Shown: in pieces, positions 43,934 to 55,603 of the stretch | Position numbering within the stretch: position 1 is the stretch's first letter | How the letters are laid out: each line of letters starts with the position of its first letter | Assembly (NCBI GenBank): GCA_945859605.1 | Contig: OX243825.1 | Coordinates: 33,433,698 to 33,497,697 of the forward strand | Direction of reading: 5' to 3' | Source: Lumbricus rubellus | Taxonomy: Eukaryota; Annelida; Clitellata; Crassiclitellata; Lumbricidae | DNA length: 64,000 nt | Notes under the pieces: model-generated | Database searches by the model: none | Told to the model about the DNA's origin: nothing | What the model saw: only the letters and a program-made list of their open reading frames with translations | Made by a program: the position numbers and the translations under genes

Positions 43934-44110
43934 TACATGCGAATCATTATCTGTTAAACAGATGACAGACAGTCTCGTTTGCATAGAACAGTAACTACAT
44001 TTTCATTGAGTAATATAATGGCCTGTTATATTACTCAATGAAAATGTAGTTACTGTTCTATGCAAACGAGACTGTCTGTCATCTGTTTAACAGATAATGA
44101 TTCGCATGTA
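43934..44110. mobile_element. perfect palindromic MITE with TTAA target duplication
   Basis: Two 85-bp arms (43934-44018 and 44026-44110) are exact reverse complements around the 7-base loop TGGCCTG. TTAA flanks both sides (43930-43933 and 44111-44114). The left arm of the 11.1-kb element shows the empty site: the same host text with a single TTAA at about 35111-35114. TTAA duplications are typical of piggyBac and Kolobok families. The transcript would be a perfect 85-bp hairpin. Confidence 0.93.
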
Positions 44111-45348
44111 TTAAAACGTTTTAACCATTTTTGTGGTATCAGTGTAGGCCTAAGCCTGTATCCAATCCTGGCGCACTGTCCCATCTGCAGCTGATGCTTC
44201 ATTTAATTACATCCTGTTAGTCAGATTATCGATAAATATAAGATTATCCTGGTCTCAGTATTGCTGCACTTAAAGCAATGCAATGCCATTCTTGGTGCTT
44301 CAGTTCAGAGCATGAAACTCTTGCATTGTTTTCCGATCTCTGAACACCTCTCAAGAAAGCAAATCTCATACTCCACATGACCCCGAACTTGGATCTCGCT
44401 TGGTAAACTTTCTTCCAAACTTTACCAGAGCTCTTAAAGCCATTTCCAGACTACAGACATTGACGACAGCTTCTAGAGAGTCCTGCTGCTACTTGACCAT
44501 CTGGGAAATCGCATAATTATACAGAAATTTAATGCTGCAACAAATGAAAAACAGTTCTTATTGCAAGCTGTTGAAAAACACCGAAAGGACTTCCCAAATT
44601 CCAACCATGACTCACTTGGGTTACTTCTTCACATGTTGTGAACTGCTGATTGGACCAAACGTGTGACCATTTCACATTTGGTACTGTGGTACTGTGTACC
44701 AATGTGCCATCTCAAAGTAAACTATGTTCTTAATAACTGGTTGGATTATCATAGTAGTCAATAATGGTTAGATAATATTCCAAACTCTAATAATATATGA
44801 CCGTCAGTGCATATATCAATTTTGTAAAATTTCAGTAAAGTAACTGCAAAAACCAGTCTGAGAACAATACAGCATAACATTTTTGAGCAATTACATTGTA
44901 GGACAAATCATATTTTGTTCAAAAGCACTTAAATATATGTGGTTTAAATGACGTTACCTCATATATTGAAATATTTGCACACGAATATCATTGTACCCTA
45001 CACTTAAAATTTGGGGCTCCTAAGGGGACCCCTAATATATATTTTAAAAATTCCAACATTACACAAATATTATCATCTCCATAGGAAACTTTTTGACTGG
45101 TGAGACCTAAGAATTTTCAAGAAAAGGTTTGTTGGGACTTGGGACACCCTACTGTATATCCTACGTGTGCCGATACCCACACTTATACAACTGCTTACGA
45201 AACAGTCGGATTTAACCCATTATTGCCCAACTTTTCTGTTTTGCAAAATATTTTAATTTGGGGCTATATGCAATGATTCTAGACCATATCTGCATTTGTG
45301 TTTTTAAAATTTCATTTCCCCAATTTTTGGGGGAATTTCGAAATTTGA

Positions 45349-46682
45349 TTCCATATATGGGATTGTAGGCACGAGGGACCACACCTAAATGCATGGGCTC
45401 TAATCATCATAGACATGCATTCCATAATGTTGTGGACGTTCCCAAAGGGTATAGGACAATACCCCCGGCCCATTACCCCTGCTATTACCTCCCGGCCCAC
45501 TACCCCTCCCCGACCATGACCCCCAGTAGGAATACACACGCCGCTTTACCCCCAGTCCGTTTGCAACAAGTCCATTGTATGTATGAATGCATGTGTGCGT
45601 GCTTGTATGTATGTATGTATGATTTGTATGTATGTATGTATGTATGTATGTATGTATGTATGTATGTATGTATGTATGTATGTATGTTCATACATATTTC
45701 CAGGTATGCATGTATGTATATATGTATGTATATAGATGAGTATGTATGTATGTATGAATGAACGTTCATATATACATTCATTCACACATACCTACAAACA
45801 TACATGCATGCAGTATGTATGTATGTATGTATGTATATCTGTATGTATGTATGTCTGTACGTATAAACATACATACATACATACTGTATGTATGTGTGTA
45901 TGCAATGACTCATGTATGTATGTAAGTATGTATGTTCATACATACATACATGTGTCTATGTATAAACAAACATACATACACACATACACACATACATACA
46001 TACAGTAAGTATTTATGTACGTTTATGCATACTTACTGTATGTACAGTATGTATGTGTGTAGGTATGTTTGAATGTATATATATATATACATTCATGCAT
46101 ACATACATACATACATACATACATACATGCATACATACATATACACACACATACATATACATTACATACACATACATACATACAGCAAGTATGTATGTAT
46201 GTCTATGCATACAGACATACATGCGTACATACATACATACTTTCTTTATGTATGTATATATGTATCCATGTATGTAGGTATATGTGAATGAATGTATATA
46301 TAAACATTCATGCATACATACATACTTATCTATATACATACATATTACATACATACATACATATATACATACATACATACATACATGTATGCCTGTAAGT
46401 ATTCATAAACATACATACATACGTGCATGCATATATACATTCATACATACATTGGACCTCATGCAAATAGACGGGGGGCAATGGAGGGGTAATTTCTACT
46501 GGGGGGTCATGGTCGGGGAGGGGTAGTGAGCCGGGGGGTAATAGCACGGGGTAATGGGGTCGGGGGGGTAATGGACTATACCCTTTGGCAACGTCTACAG
46601 CATTATGGAGTGCATATCTATGATGATTTGCACACATGCATTTAGGTGTGGTCTCTCGTGCCTACAATCCCATATATGGGAT
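45349..46682. mobile_element. foldback element, GGACAATACCCCC / CCCATTACCCC family
   Basis: The outer arms are inverted matches of about 100 bp, from CATATATGGGATTGTAGGCA to CCCAAAGGGTATAG. Inside them are arrays of CCCATTACCCCTG-like units (45452-45540) and the inverted GGGGGGTAATGG form (46475-46575). The arrays resemble those of the 24.3-26.2-kb element. The interior is a very long (CATA)n tract. Outer boundaries are approximate because CATATATGGGATTGTAGGCA also occurs near 47021. Confidence 0.7.
45583..46455. repeat. (TATG)n / (CATA)n microsatellite
   Basis: About 870 bp of imperfect TATG and CATA units that switch strand several times, so it can fold back repeatedly. The many open frames here are products of the repeat, not genes. 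Confidence 0.95.
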
Positions 46683-47785
46683 CGGGCTACTGCCCCCCAG
46701 CTTTCGAAAATAAAATCATAACTCGCAATTCTGGTAAATACATATCTGAAAAAACACATTTTGCTAAGCAAAAAATAAGTTATTATTGGTTAATAACAAA
46801 TGAGTGAATTATTCCAATTTTTGGTGTGTGGCCATTTTTCAGAATACACGAATTTCAAATAGTTGTCCAGAAATGACACCATTGCACCAAACAATTTACA
46901 TCCTCTGCCAGATCTAAAATTATTATCTTGAAGAACAATATGTTAGCTAGTAAATCAGTTTTAAAAATGTTTTAAATTGCACTTGGTTTATAGAAATATT
47001 TGCACTTTTTTTAATCATCCCATATATGGGATTGTAGGCATTAATCGGTTAATTATAAAACTCAAAGAGCACGAAAATACAGAGGCACAGTTCTACAAAT
47101 TTGAATGTGCATAACTTCGGACTCTGTTCGTAGAATTGGATACAATTTTCAGGAAACATTGATGATTTCTCCCTCTTAGCCTACATTCTATGAAACGTTA
47201 TAGAGTTTCATTTAGAATCGACAAGTAGGGGCCTGTTGAAGTATATCGCCAAAACAAAAAGGGTATCAGTTCAATTGGGACATCGTGTAGTTGCTTAAGA
47301 TGGGATATATTAATATTATGTCCCATTGAAAAATTACTCATAATTATTATTATTAATTGTTTTCAATGACAATAATATCGCATTCTTGGAAACTTGCTAA
47401 TCGTTTACATGCATGCCTCATTTGAAAGTCAAATATGTATCCTGCATATGCCACATCAATGTGGCTTGTAAAAAAAAGTTCTCTTAGCTCTAAAGAAATT
47501 TCGGAAACAACGTTAAGTGTCGCATTTTAGGTGACTCTCCCCACCAGTGCCGTATTGACAGGAAATCAACCGAGTAAATTTATGTTTGTGAACCCGCTGC
47601 TGCCTTGGGCTCCGCAAGCCCTGGGGCCGGGCCTGAGCCTAACCTTGTAAAACTTGATATAAAAATTCGCTTTTTGGGCCGAAATATCAGCAACTAACTT
47701 GAGGGGATTACTTTTTGGCCCACCCCTCACATAGACATTTTGAATACCTTGAACAAGTATACAAATTTCTCTGTTCTTTTTCCAG
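46683..47785. other. intron end; no further element resolved
   Basis: A third copy of CATATATGGGATTGTAGGCA lies at 47021-47040. The last 25 bases before 47786 form a pyrimidine-rich splice acceptor, CTCTGTTCTTTTTCCAG. Confidence 0.5.
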
Positions 47786-48130
47786 AGCCTATCGCAAGTG
47801 TCGTTGTTAACAACCGTTCCGAAGTAGTAGAAGGTGACCAGTTAAGCATTTCGTGCAGTATAAGCTACAATGGGCCAGCATCACCAGCGCCTTCTCTACG
47901 TCCTTTGCCTTATTGGACGACATCGCCAGGACAGATATACACCAACGACATTGATCGTCCGTCGACAAACATTGTCACTCTGACGGCAACGGTGACAGTA
48001 CAGAAACCTATCGTTCCAGTATTCCAGTGTGGCACTGTGTTTGAAACAACAGGGAATACCAGTGGCTACAACGCAATTCCTCCACCGGATAATTTTACAC
48101 TTGGCAGCACAACAGAACTTGACGTTCAAT
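47786..48130 (+). CDS. Ig-domain exon 2 of the immunoglobulin-superfamily gene
   Basis: A 345-bp exon encodes a second Ig-like domain: GDQLSISCSISYNGPA with the first cysteine, PYWTTSPG with tryptophan, and VPVFQCGTVFE with the second cysteine after a TNIVTLTATVTV strand pair. A strong acceptor (TTTTTCCAG) precedes it and GTGAGT follows at 48131. Both ends are phase 1; joining to exon 1 completes a Glu codon. The layout resembles two tandem Ig domains of an extracellular receptor or adhesion protein. The remaining exons are not in the window. Several N-x-S/T sites are present. Confidence 0.82.
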
Positions 48131-48598
48131 GTGAGTGTAGCTTCCTTTACATGAAATTTCATACCAAACATTCGTCAGCAAAGTATCTTCATCCGATTCT
48201 ACACTCGTACAGTCATTACGTTTATCTTGAGTTTATTTTTGAAGAAACGATAATAGTTAGGCATGTTGGCCTAGTGACTCAAAATTAAAGTGACCTAAAG
48301 TAGGCCTACACCTTAGTTTTTTTACAGTTTACTAGGTTTGCTTGTTCAGGTTATCGTAAGCACGGTAAGCAACATGTAGGAGTTTTGCGTTATGGTCTCT
48401 AAAAGCTGCCTGTTATTCCAGAAGGCCTAAATAGGCGGTTAAAATAAAAGATTTTAATAACGTAATGTTTTAAGCTACAAATTTGTGTGAAAAATATCTG
48501 CCTGTAGCTTTTTGAGGCATCGAGTTTTCGAAAAATGCAACAACCTTATTTTGCATGCGCCTTTTCCGTAGGCTACTGCAGCCAATTTTATATTTGTC
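48131..48598. other. start of the next intron; no gene seen
   Basis: AT-rich sequence with three TAGGCCTA-type words and a short frame that runs on from the exon. Nothing else was identified. Confidence 0.5.
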
Positions 48599-49061
48599 CC
48601 GGTGTAAAGGTTTCAAATTACCCCCTCCTAAACATTACCCCCCTGCAAAGTGTAAATTGTACCAATCATCGCATTTATTGCACTAAAAATATCGGAAAAA
48701 TTATCCGGCTTCTTGTTTTGGTCTGAAGATTTTCATCCGTTATCCCTCTTCGTGGTTTGTTTTCAATATTTTCACCTGTAACTAAAATGCTAATCGCCGC
48801 TGAAGTTATAATGGAGAAATGGCTTCGAGGCTACTATTTTTTTCCGATTAAAATGTTGATAACAAACCACGAAGTGGGATGACGGATGAAAATCGCCAGA
48901 CCAAAACAAGAAGCGGGATGATTTTTCTGATTTTTTAGTTCAATAAACGCGATGATTGATGTAAATCTAGTTTCCGCGGGGTAATCTGAAACCGGTTTCA
49001 AGTTACCGGGGGGGGGGGGGGGTAATGTTTAGGAGGGGGTAATTTGAAACCTTTACACCGG
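48599..49061. mobile_element. snap-back MITE (CCGGTGTAAAGG family), complete
   Basis: Ends CCGGTGTAAAGGTTTCAAAT and its complement; almost the entire 463 bp is an imperfect palindrome. A G-run of about 14 lies near 49009-49022. Same family as 5732-6186 and the half copy at 2276-2528. Confidence 0.88.
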
Positions 49062-49064
49062 GGC

Positions 49065-49369
49065 AGATGGGAAGCCTGGAACGTATTTTGCGGAGGTCGG
49101 CGCGCCTCGTCGGGGTATTTTTAGGCACGGCCACGTCTCTGGGAATATTCCTGATGTTCTGCAATACCTACTTTCTGGCTGTGAATTGTTTGCAGGGTTT
49201 CTGTACGGGTCTGGCGTTACCTCCATCGTTTGGCCCCTGCCTATCTCAGGGAGTAGCCCACCGTTCCATTCGCTTCTCTGCACAGGGTGAACTTCTTGTC
49301 TTCCTTATGCCATCTACCAGGCATCGACGCGCTTTCTCTGTTGCTGGCCCTGTGGTCCAGAATGGACTA

Positions 49370-49370
<1 letters not shown>
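49065..49370 (+). pseudogene. L2-like LINE C-terminal fragment
   Basis: Encodes LERILRRSARLV near its start and TRHRRAFSVAGPVVQNGL at its end, the C-terminal block of L2/CR1-type reverse transcriptase. Coding is cut off by the (TAA)n tract that opens the LINE cluster. The middle is frameshifted. Confidence 0.7.
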
Positions 49371-49416
<46 letters not shown>

Positions 49417-49626
49417 GATAACAAGAATAAGAAGAATAAGAAGAATTATAATAATTATAATAATTATAATTATTATAGTAGGGAAAATAATAATAAGGAA
49501 AATAATAATAAGGAAAATAATAATAAGAAAAATAATAATAAGGAAAATAATAAAAAGGAAAATAATAATAAGAAGAATAATAATAAGAATAACAAGAAGA
49601 ATAATAATAAGAATAATAATAAGCTG
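49366..49626. repeat. (TAA)n with TGA and AAGAAT variants
   Basis: Imperfect TAA units with blocks of ATGATA and AAGGAAAATAATAAT-type higher-order repeats. It is the left border of the first LINE copy in the cluster. Confidence 0.95.
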
Positions 49627-50681
49627 CCACATGTGCAAATAAGTATGCCATATCTAAACTTCCATCTCATTTTGCGCCACTGCAGCTGGGGATCGGCGTC
49701 CAGGCGGCTGTGAGGCCGCTGTCCATGCTACCCAAAGATTTACGTGCAGTATGCGCAGTGATCAGGTGTTGGTGAAGCTGGACTTCACCAACGCATTTAA
49801 CTCTTTACGGCTAGACGTCATGCTGGATTCGGTCCACAAGATCATTCCATAGATCTATCCATTTGTTCACCAAGCATATTCAATTCCATCTGTCCTTAAG
49901 TTTGGTCACCTGTTTCTGTTATCGCAGGTTGGCCCCCAGCAGGGCGACCCGTTGGGCCCTCTCCTTTTCAGTCTACCATGGCAGCCGGTGCTAGAATCGT
50001 TGGAGTCTGACCTCAAAATTGGCTTCCTTGACGATTTGACTCTCGGCGGCAACATGGAGTCCGTGGCCCGGAACGTGCAGTTGGGAGTCGGATTGGGACC
50101 ACTGTTGGGCCTTCACCTTAACCCAGCCAAGTGCGAAGTTTTCTCCCCGGATGCCACATTGGAACTAACACCTCCCATGTCGAGCTATTCTAGAGTCGAG
50201 ATGACTGCTCTGGGTTTATTGGGGCACCCTTGTTTTGGGGGAAGGCGCTGGATGATGCCCTGGCACGTCACGGAGATAATTATGTTCAGTCGAGCTTTGG
50301 AGAGACTGCGTCGGTTGCCTTCACAGAACGCCCTGATCCTTCTGCGCTCATCATTCGGCGCTTCGAAAGTGAGTTACCTTCTCCGCTGCTCCCCCTGCTT
50401 TGACCACCCTGGCCTATTAACATTAGATGGACTCATGAGGACGGGCATTGAGACCATTGTCAACTGCTCTCTCAATGATCTCCAATGGTTGCAGGCTGCG
50501 CTACCAATCAGGGAGGGCGGACTTGGCATCCGTAGAGTCGCTTCGCTGGCTTCTTCTGCCTATTTGTCCTCAGCCGCGTCGACTCTTGACCTGCAGTCTG
50601 CCATCCTTGCGGCTGGTGTGGCAGCTCCAGACCAGTTCGTATCGGATCTGCTAGACCAGAGGCCCGTCATGACACCTTGCC
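49627..50681 (+). pseudogene. RLE-type LINE copy 1, reverse transcriptase part
   Basis: Starts directly after the (TAA)n tract. A frameshifted QLGIGV...AAVHAT region is followed by motif A VKLDFTNAFNSLR (from 49772), an in-frame TAG at 49850, motif B QQGDPLGPLLF near 49935-49968 and motif C FLDDLTLGG near 50023-50049. The thumb contains KVSYLLRCSPCFDH and LQWLQAALPIREGGLGIRR. The element's RT would prime copying at the target. Coding is cut at about 50681 by a TIR element and continues at 52578. One stop and one frameshift make this copy inactive. Confidence 0.85.
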
Positions 50682-52577
50682 GGTGTAGTGCGAAATACTA
50701 TCCGGGCAACAGAAACGATCCGGCCACGCCCACTTCGCTGCTAGGATGGGTTTTTCGCACGACTTACGTACGAAATCTAATCCGTTGACAAATACGATCC
50801 GGGTGGTTTGATCAACTTCGTTAACAATAATAATATCCCGTTTATTCAGCATAATAACTCGGTGTGCAAAAACTTTTGTAATTCACGCCTGTAAGTGTGA
50901 TTGTGGGATAGTAACATTACGAATATATGAATTACGTAGGTATAGCCTATTTAGGAGAAAACGTGATTCTAAGGGACGAAGCGGTGTTAATTAGAGTTGC
51001 GAAGAGTATGCTATTTTTAGAATGGGAAATCCGCGTTGGTAAAGTCAACTAATTGATATCGCCCACTTAAAATTGTATTGTTTATAAATTAAGTGCGTCC
51101 TATGTTACGGGCACCTTATATTAAAGTTTCTCCCTATGTGCGACTGTTGGTATTCGTCTTATTGTTTGTGTCTGGATTAAGGTTATGACAACACTAACAA
51201 ACTAAATTATGTCGTTCATCTTGAACACCTTTTTACCATTATCTCAGAAACATATATAATGATTAACTGCAGTTGGCCTAGTATTGTCATACATCTTGCA
51301 ATTGACGAAATACTACTGTTGCTACCTCTGTAACTTGTGAGGCTTTTATCCCTGTCTTTCTTCGAACCCTGCAGTGTTTTCATTGTCCACCCAAGCTCTA
51401 TAAATCAGCATGAAACATACAACCCTTTTACTTTTCTATGATTCTCCTACTACAACAGTTCACGCCCATCTCAAGTCTTTAAATTCTTAAGTCAAGTCAC
51501 ACTGCATCATCTCTTGAACTATCTGGTTTTCCCTTCACCCTGGGAAAGTGGGCATTCCACTCAAAACTAAAGTATTGCCTGGTTGCGATTTGCCCGGTGG
51601 TTGTGGGAGTTCAACCCCTCCCACCAGTTAGGACCCCATAATCAAGTTCTCATTAAGACCTATCAGCCATCACCTTAGCTTAGACTTTAGTCCTTTTCGT
51701 GCATATCTGCACATCGGACAACGCATTTCACTCTGTTTATCACCACCTCAGTAGCATCGTTCCACGTCATCTCGAGACATCACAGATCCTCTCGCACAAT
51801 CTCCTTCCAGCTTTTCCTTGACCTCCCTCTACTATGACTTGCCTCCGGGGTCCAGATCGTTGCTTGTCTAGATCTTCTGTCTTGATCCGTTAAGAATCCA
51901 AGTCCATATAAATCAACGTCTGACCCCTCGGTTATTTTTCATCAGCTTCATCACAAATAAAAAACCCACACTGATGAAGTTCTTTAATAATAAGCTTTGT
52001 TCAAATACATTAGGTTTTGAATGAGAGAAAATTTATTTATTAAGGAACGTTTTACAAGAAAATAATGGTGTCTAACGAATATAATTGTAAATTTGCTCAA
52101 ATACATTTTCAACACATCTGTCTAACTGAAAATAATTAAATCTCTCGGCTCTTGCCCCTCAACCCATTAATCTGGTAGTTATTTGGTTCTTGCTTTTCAA
52201 TTCACCCCAGGTTCTAAGCTGACGGGATTTATCGCGTGAGGGTCGGTTAGGGCTCAGGTAAGGCGTCGTGAGGGTGGGTTAGGGTTAGTTATAGGGTTAG
52301 TGCAGTCATTCTGACAGGTGCACATACTCAACACATAGAACGGACATGGAAAGCATGATTGGGGGTGAATTAAAAAAACAAGTACCAGTTATTTAACACT
52401 ATTTAACACTATTTAATACTATATACTCTATAACCCGCATCTTGCTTTCCGCCAGCATGCAACCCGGATCATACGAGGCAGAGGCGTGAACGTTGCTATC
52501 TGACGTCATATGTCACGTGAACCAATGACAGAGGGTTTCGGATAGTTTTTGTTCCGGATAGAATTTCGTACTACACC
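50682..52577. mobile_element. TIR element in LINE copy 1, CGAAATACTATCCGG family
   Basis: The left end is GGTGTAGTGCGAAATACTAT and continues CCGGGCAACAGAAACGATCC; the right end, on the minus strand, is GGTGTAGTACGAAATTCTAT. It belongs with the 2537-5732 element. It interrupts the LINE coding sequence, but I see no clear target duplication. The interior 50770-52180 has no recognised gene and includes the MITE at 52185-52386. Its GGTGTAGTGCGAAAT ends again start GGT, as in the foldback families. Confidence 0.75.
52185..52386. mobile_element. MITE, AATTCACCCC family, with 8-bp target duplication
   Basis: 202 bp. The left end is GGTTCTTGCTTTTCAATTCA and the right end the inverted GAATTAAAAAAACAAGTACC. 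AGTTATTT flanks both sides (52177-52184 and 52387-52394). The interior shares GTGAGGGTCGGTTAGGGCTC and the GGTTAGGGTTAG stretch with 8361-8738. Confidence 0.9.
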
Positions 52578-53715
<1,138 letters not shown>

Positions 53716-53732
53716 TAATAATAATAATAATA

Positions 53733-53825
<93 letters not shown>
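53716..53825. repeat. (TAA)n microsatellite
   Basis: Near-perfect TAA units following the A-run of copy 2 and bordering copy 3. Confidence 0.97.
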
Positions 53826-55064
53826 TCTACTGAGATGCTCAATCAGCGCTCCTAAGCTGATGCACATCCTCCGCTGTGGTCCCTGTTTGGACCATCCTCT
53901 TCTCGAGCAATATGACTCTCTGTTGAGAACCGGTCTGTGCTCGATTCTTAATCTATCACTTACAGAAGACCAGTGGTTACAGGCCTCCCTCCCTGTTAAA
54001 GCTGGAGGTCTTGGCATTCGCAGGGTATCTTCGTTTGCGCTTCCCGCCTTTTTGGCTTCCGCTGCAAGTACCCTTGCCCTCCAATCCGCCATGCTGAGCA
54101 ATGTAACCATTGATACAGACACACAGTTTGCCGCTTCCTTTGAGCATTGGTGCCAAAAATACTCTACTTCTAGCCCAGACGGAGAACTTCCTCACCGGCA
54201 ATCTTTCTGGGACAAACCAGTTGTTGCACAGGCAATAGCTGAGCTTGATCAATTTCACACCAGTGATTACCATCAAGCACGTCTAAAAGCAGTGTCAGCG
54301 CCTCATGCAGGTGACTGGCTGTTCGCCTTACCAATAAGCACTTGCGGTCTCAGGTTGGACGACGAGGCAGTTCGAATAGCTGTGGGCCTCCGTCTTGGCA
54401 CGGTCATCTGCCACCCACATAGCTGCCCGTGCGGCACTCTCGTGACCGCTGATGGCTCACACGGCCTGTCATGCCGTCTTGGCCCTGGCCGACAGGCCCG
54501 ACATGCGGTCCTAAATGATCTTATCTGCAGGGGTCTCGTTCAGGCGGGCATCCCAGCAGTTAAGGAACCACCTGGTTTGTCAACGTCGGATGGGAAGAAA
54601 CCAGATGGTCTAACACTGATACCGTGGCGCTCAGGTCGTTGCTTGACCTGGGACGTTACAGTCGCAGACACTGTGGCTCCATCCTACTTATCCACAACCT
54701 CCATCCGGACGGGAGGTGCTGCTGAACTGGCTGAAGCCAGAAAAAACACTAAGTATGCACATTTGATGCAATCATACCATTTCGTCCCATTGGCTTTCGA
54801 AACAATGGGACCAATCAACGCCAAGGGACAGGCTTTTCTAGCCGACCTGGGACGTCCCTTGGCTCAAGTTTCTGGCGAACCCAGAGAAACCAGTTACTTG
54901 TTCCAGCGTCTGTCAATTATTATTCAGCGCTTCAATGCCGTTGCCTTTCACAGCACTTTTGTTCTCCCTGATCTTGACTCGGATGGCCACTCCAGAGTTA
55001 AAATTGCTTATTAATATCTGACACCTGAGGGATTATAGATACCTCGGGTAATTTAAAAAAAAAA
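53826..55064 (+). pseudogene. RLE-type LINE copy 3, long intact C-terminal part
   Basis: Open from the microsatellite border to the stop at 55012-55014, about 395 codons. Order: thumb (PKLMHILRCGPCLDHPLL, EDQWLQASLPVKAGGLGIRR), DWLFALPISTCGL, zinc-binding block CHPHSCPCG...HGLSC, then RHAVLNDLICRGL, the PD-(D/E)xK-like KKPDGLTLIPW...LTWDVTV, and the C-terminal FQRLSIIIQRFNAVAF. Zinc block followed by KPD...D is the layout of restriction-like endonucleases in R2/R4-type LINEs, where it nicks the target DNA. RT motifs A-C are missing, so it cannot move itself. The 3' stem-loop is at 55024-55048. Confidence 0.85.
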
Positions 55065-55096
55065 ATTATAATAATAATAATAATAATAATAATAAT
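55065..55096. repeat. (TAA)n microsatellite
   Basis: About ten units between LINE copies 3 and 4. Confidence 0.95.
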
Positions 55097-55400
55097 CTTT
55101 GTTCCACTGGCTTTCGAGACCATGGGACCAATCAACATCGACGGATTGAAGCTTCTGAAGGTTTTGGGGCGTCTCCTGACTCAAATCACTGGAGACCCCA
55201 AAGAGTCAAGCTATCTGTTCCAACGGATTTCAGTTTGCATCCAACGATTCAACGCTGTTGCTTGCAGGGGCACATTCGAGAAGCAGCCACAGCTTTCAGA
55301 TTGACTACAACTGATTCCATAGTCTTTATATACACTATTCGTTGTCTTGTATACCTTTGTGAATTGAACTACTTCGGATAATTTTATAATAATAATAATA
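55097..55400 (+). pseudogene. RLE-type LINE copy 4, 3' end
   Basis: Encodes VPLAFETMGPINIDGLK to FQRISVCIQRFNAVACRGTF, stop near 55302, then a 3' part ending ACTTCGGATAATTTTATAAT. The hairpin is degenerate in this copy. A short (TAA)n follows at 55387-55402. Confidence 0.85.
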
Positions 55401-55536
55401 AATCGCATTACTGAAGACCCTCAGGAAACCTTCTTCCTGTTCCAGAAAATATCTGTAACAGTTCAGCGATTCAACGCCATCGCATGCCTGGGCTCGACGA
55501 GCCGTAGTACTCTGTTTTTAGAGGAATATAACAATG
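55401..55536 (+). pseudogene. RLE-type LINE copy 5, 3' end
   Basis: Encodes only RITEDPQETFFLFQKISVTV and QRFNAIA, the last block of the protein. Bordered by (TAA)n on both sides. Confidence 0.8.
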
Positions 55537-55572
<36 letters not shown>

Positions 55573-55603
55573 TAATTTTTAAAAATAAAATAATAATAAT
55601 AAT
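55537..55603. repeat. (TAA)n microsatellite
   Basis: TAA units with an AATTTTTAAAAATAAAA interruption, between LINE copies 5 and 6. Confidence 0.95.

Larger units (their letters stand above)
34052..45151. mobile_element. 11.1-kb TIR element with arms over 1 kb and 8-bp target duplication
   Basis: The ends are TAGGGTGTCCCAGCAAAATG and, on the minus strand, TAGGGTGTCCCAAGTCCC. CTGTATAT flanks both sides (34044-34051 and 45152-45159), a perfect 8-bp duplication. The left arm (34052-35129) and right arm (43917-45151) are inverted copies with substitutions and indels, the right one containing the hairpin MITE. TAG-GG-type ends and 8-bp duplications fit the hAT superfamily. No transposase is seen. 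Its interior holds an LTR retrotransposon, microsatellites and a second hAT-like element. Confidence 0.85.
28371..47785 (+). other. 19.4-kb intron of the Ig gene, filled with mobile elements
   Basis: Inferred from the matching phases and donor/acceptor sites of the two Ig exons; no transcript was available. It holds a SINE, tandem repeats, a snap-back mariner, LINE tails, an 11.1-kb nested TIR element and a foldback element. If the two exons belong to different genes, this would instead be intergenic. Confidence 0.6.

Noticed and set aside
45393..46637. Many overlapping frames rich in Tyr, Ile, His, Met and Cys
   Set aside because: They arise from the (CATA)n tract, which is open in several frames on both strands.
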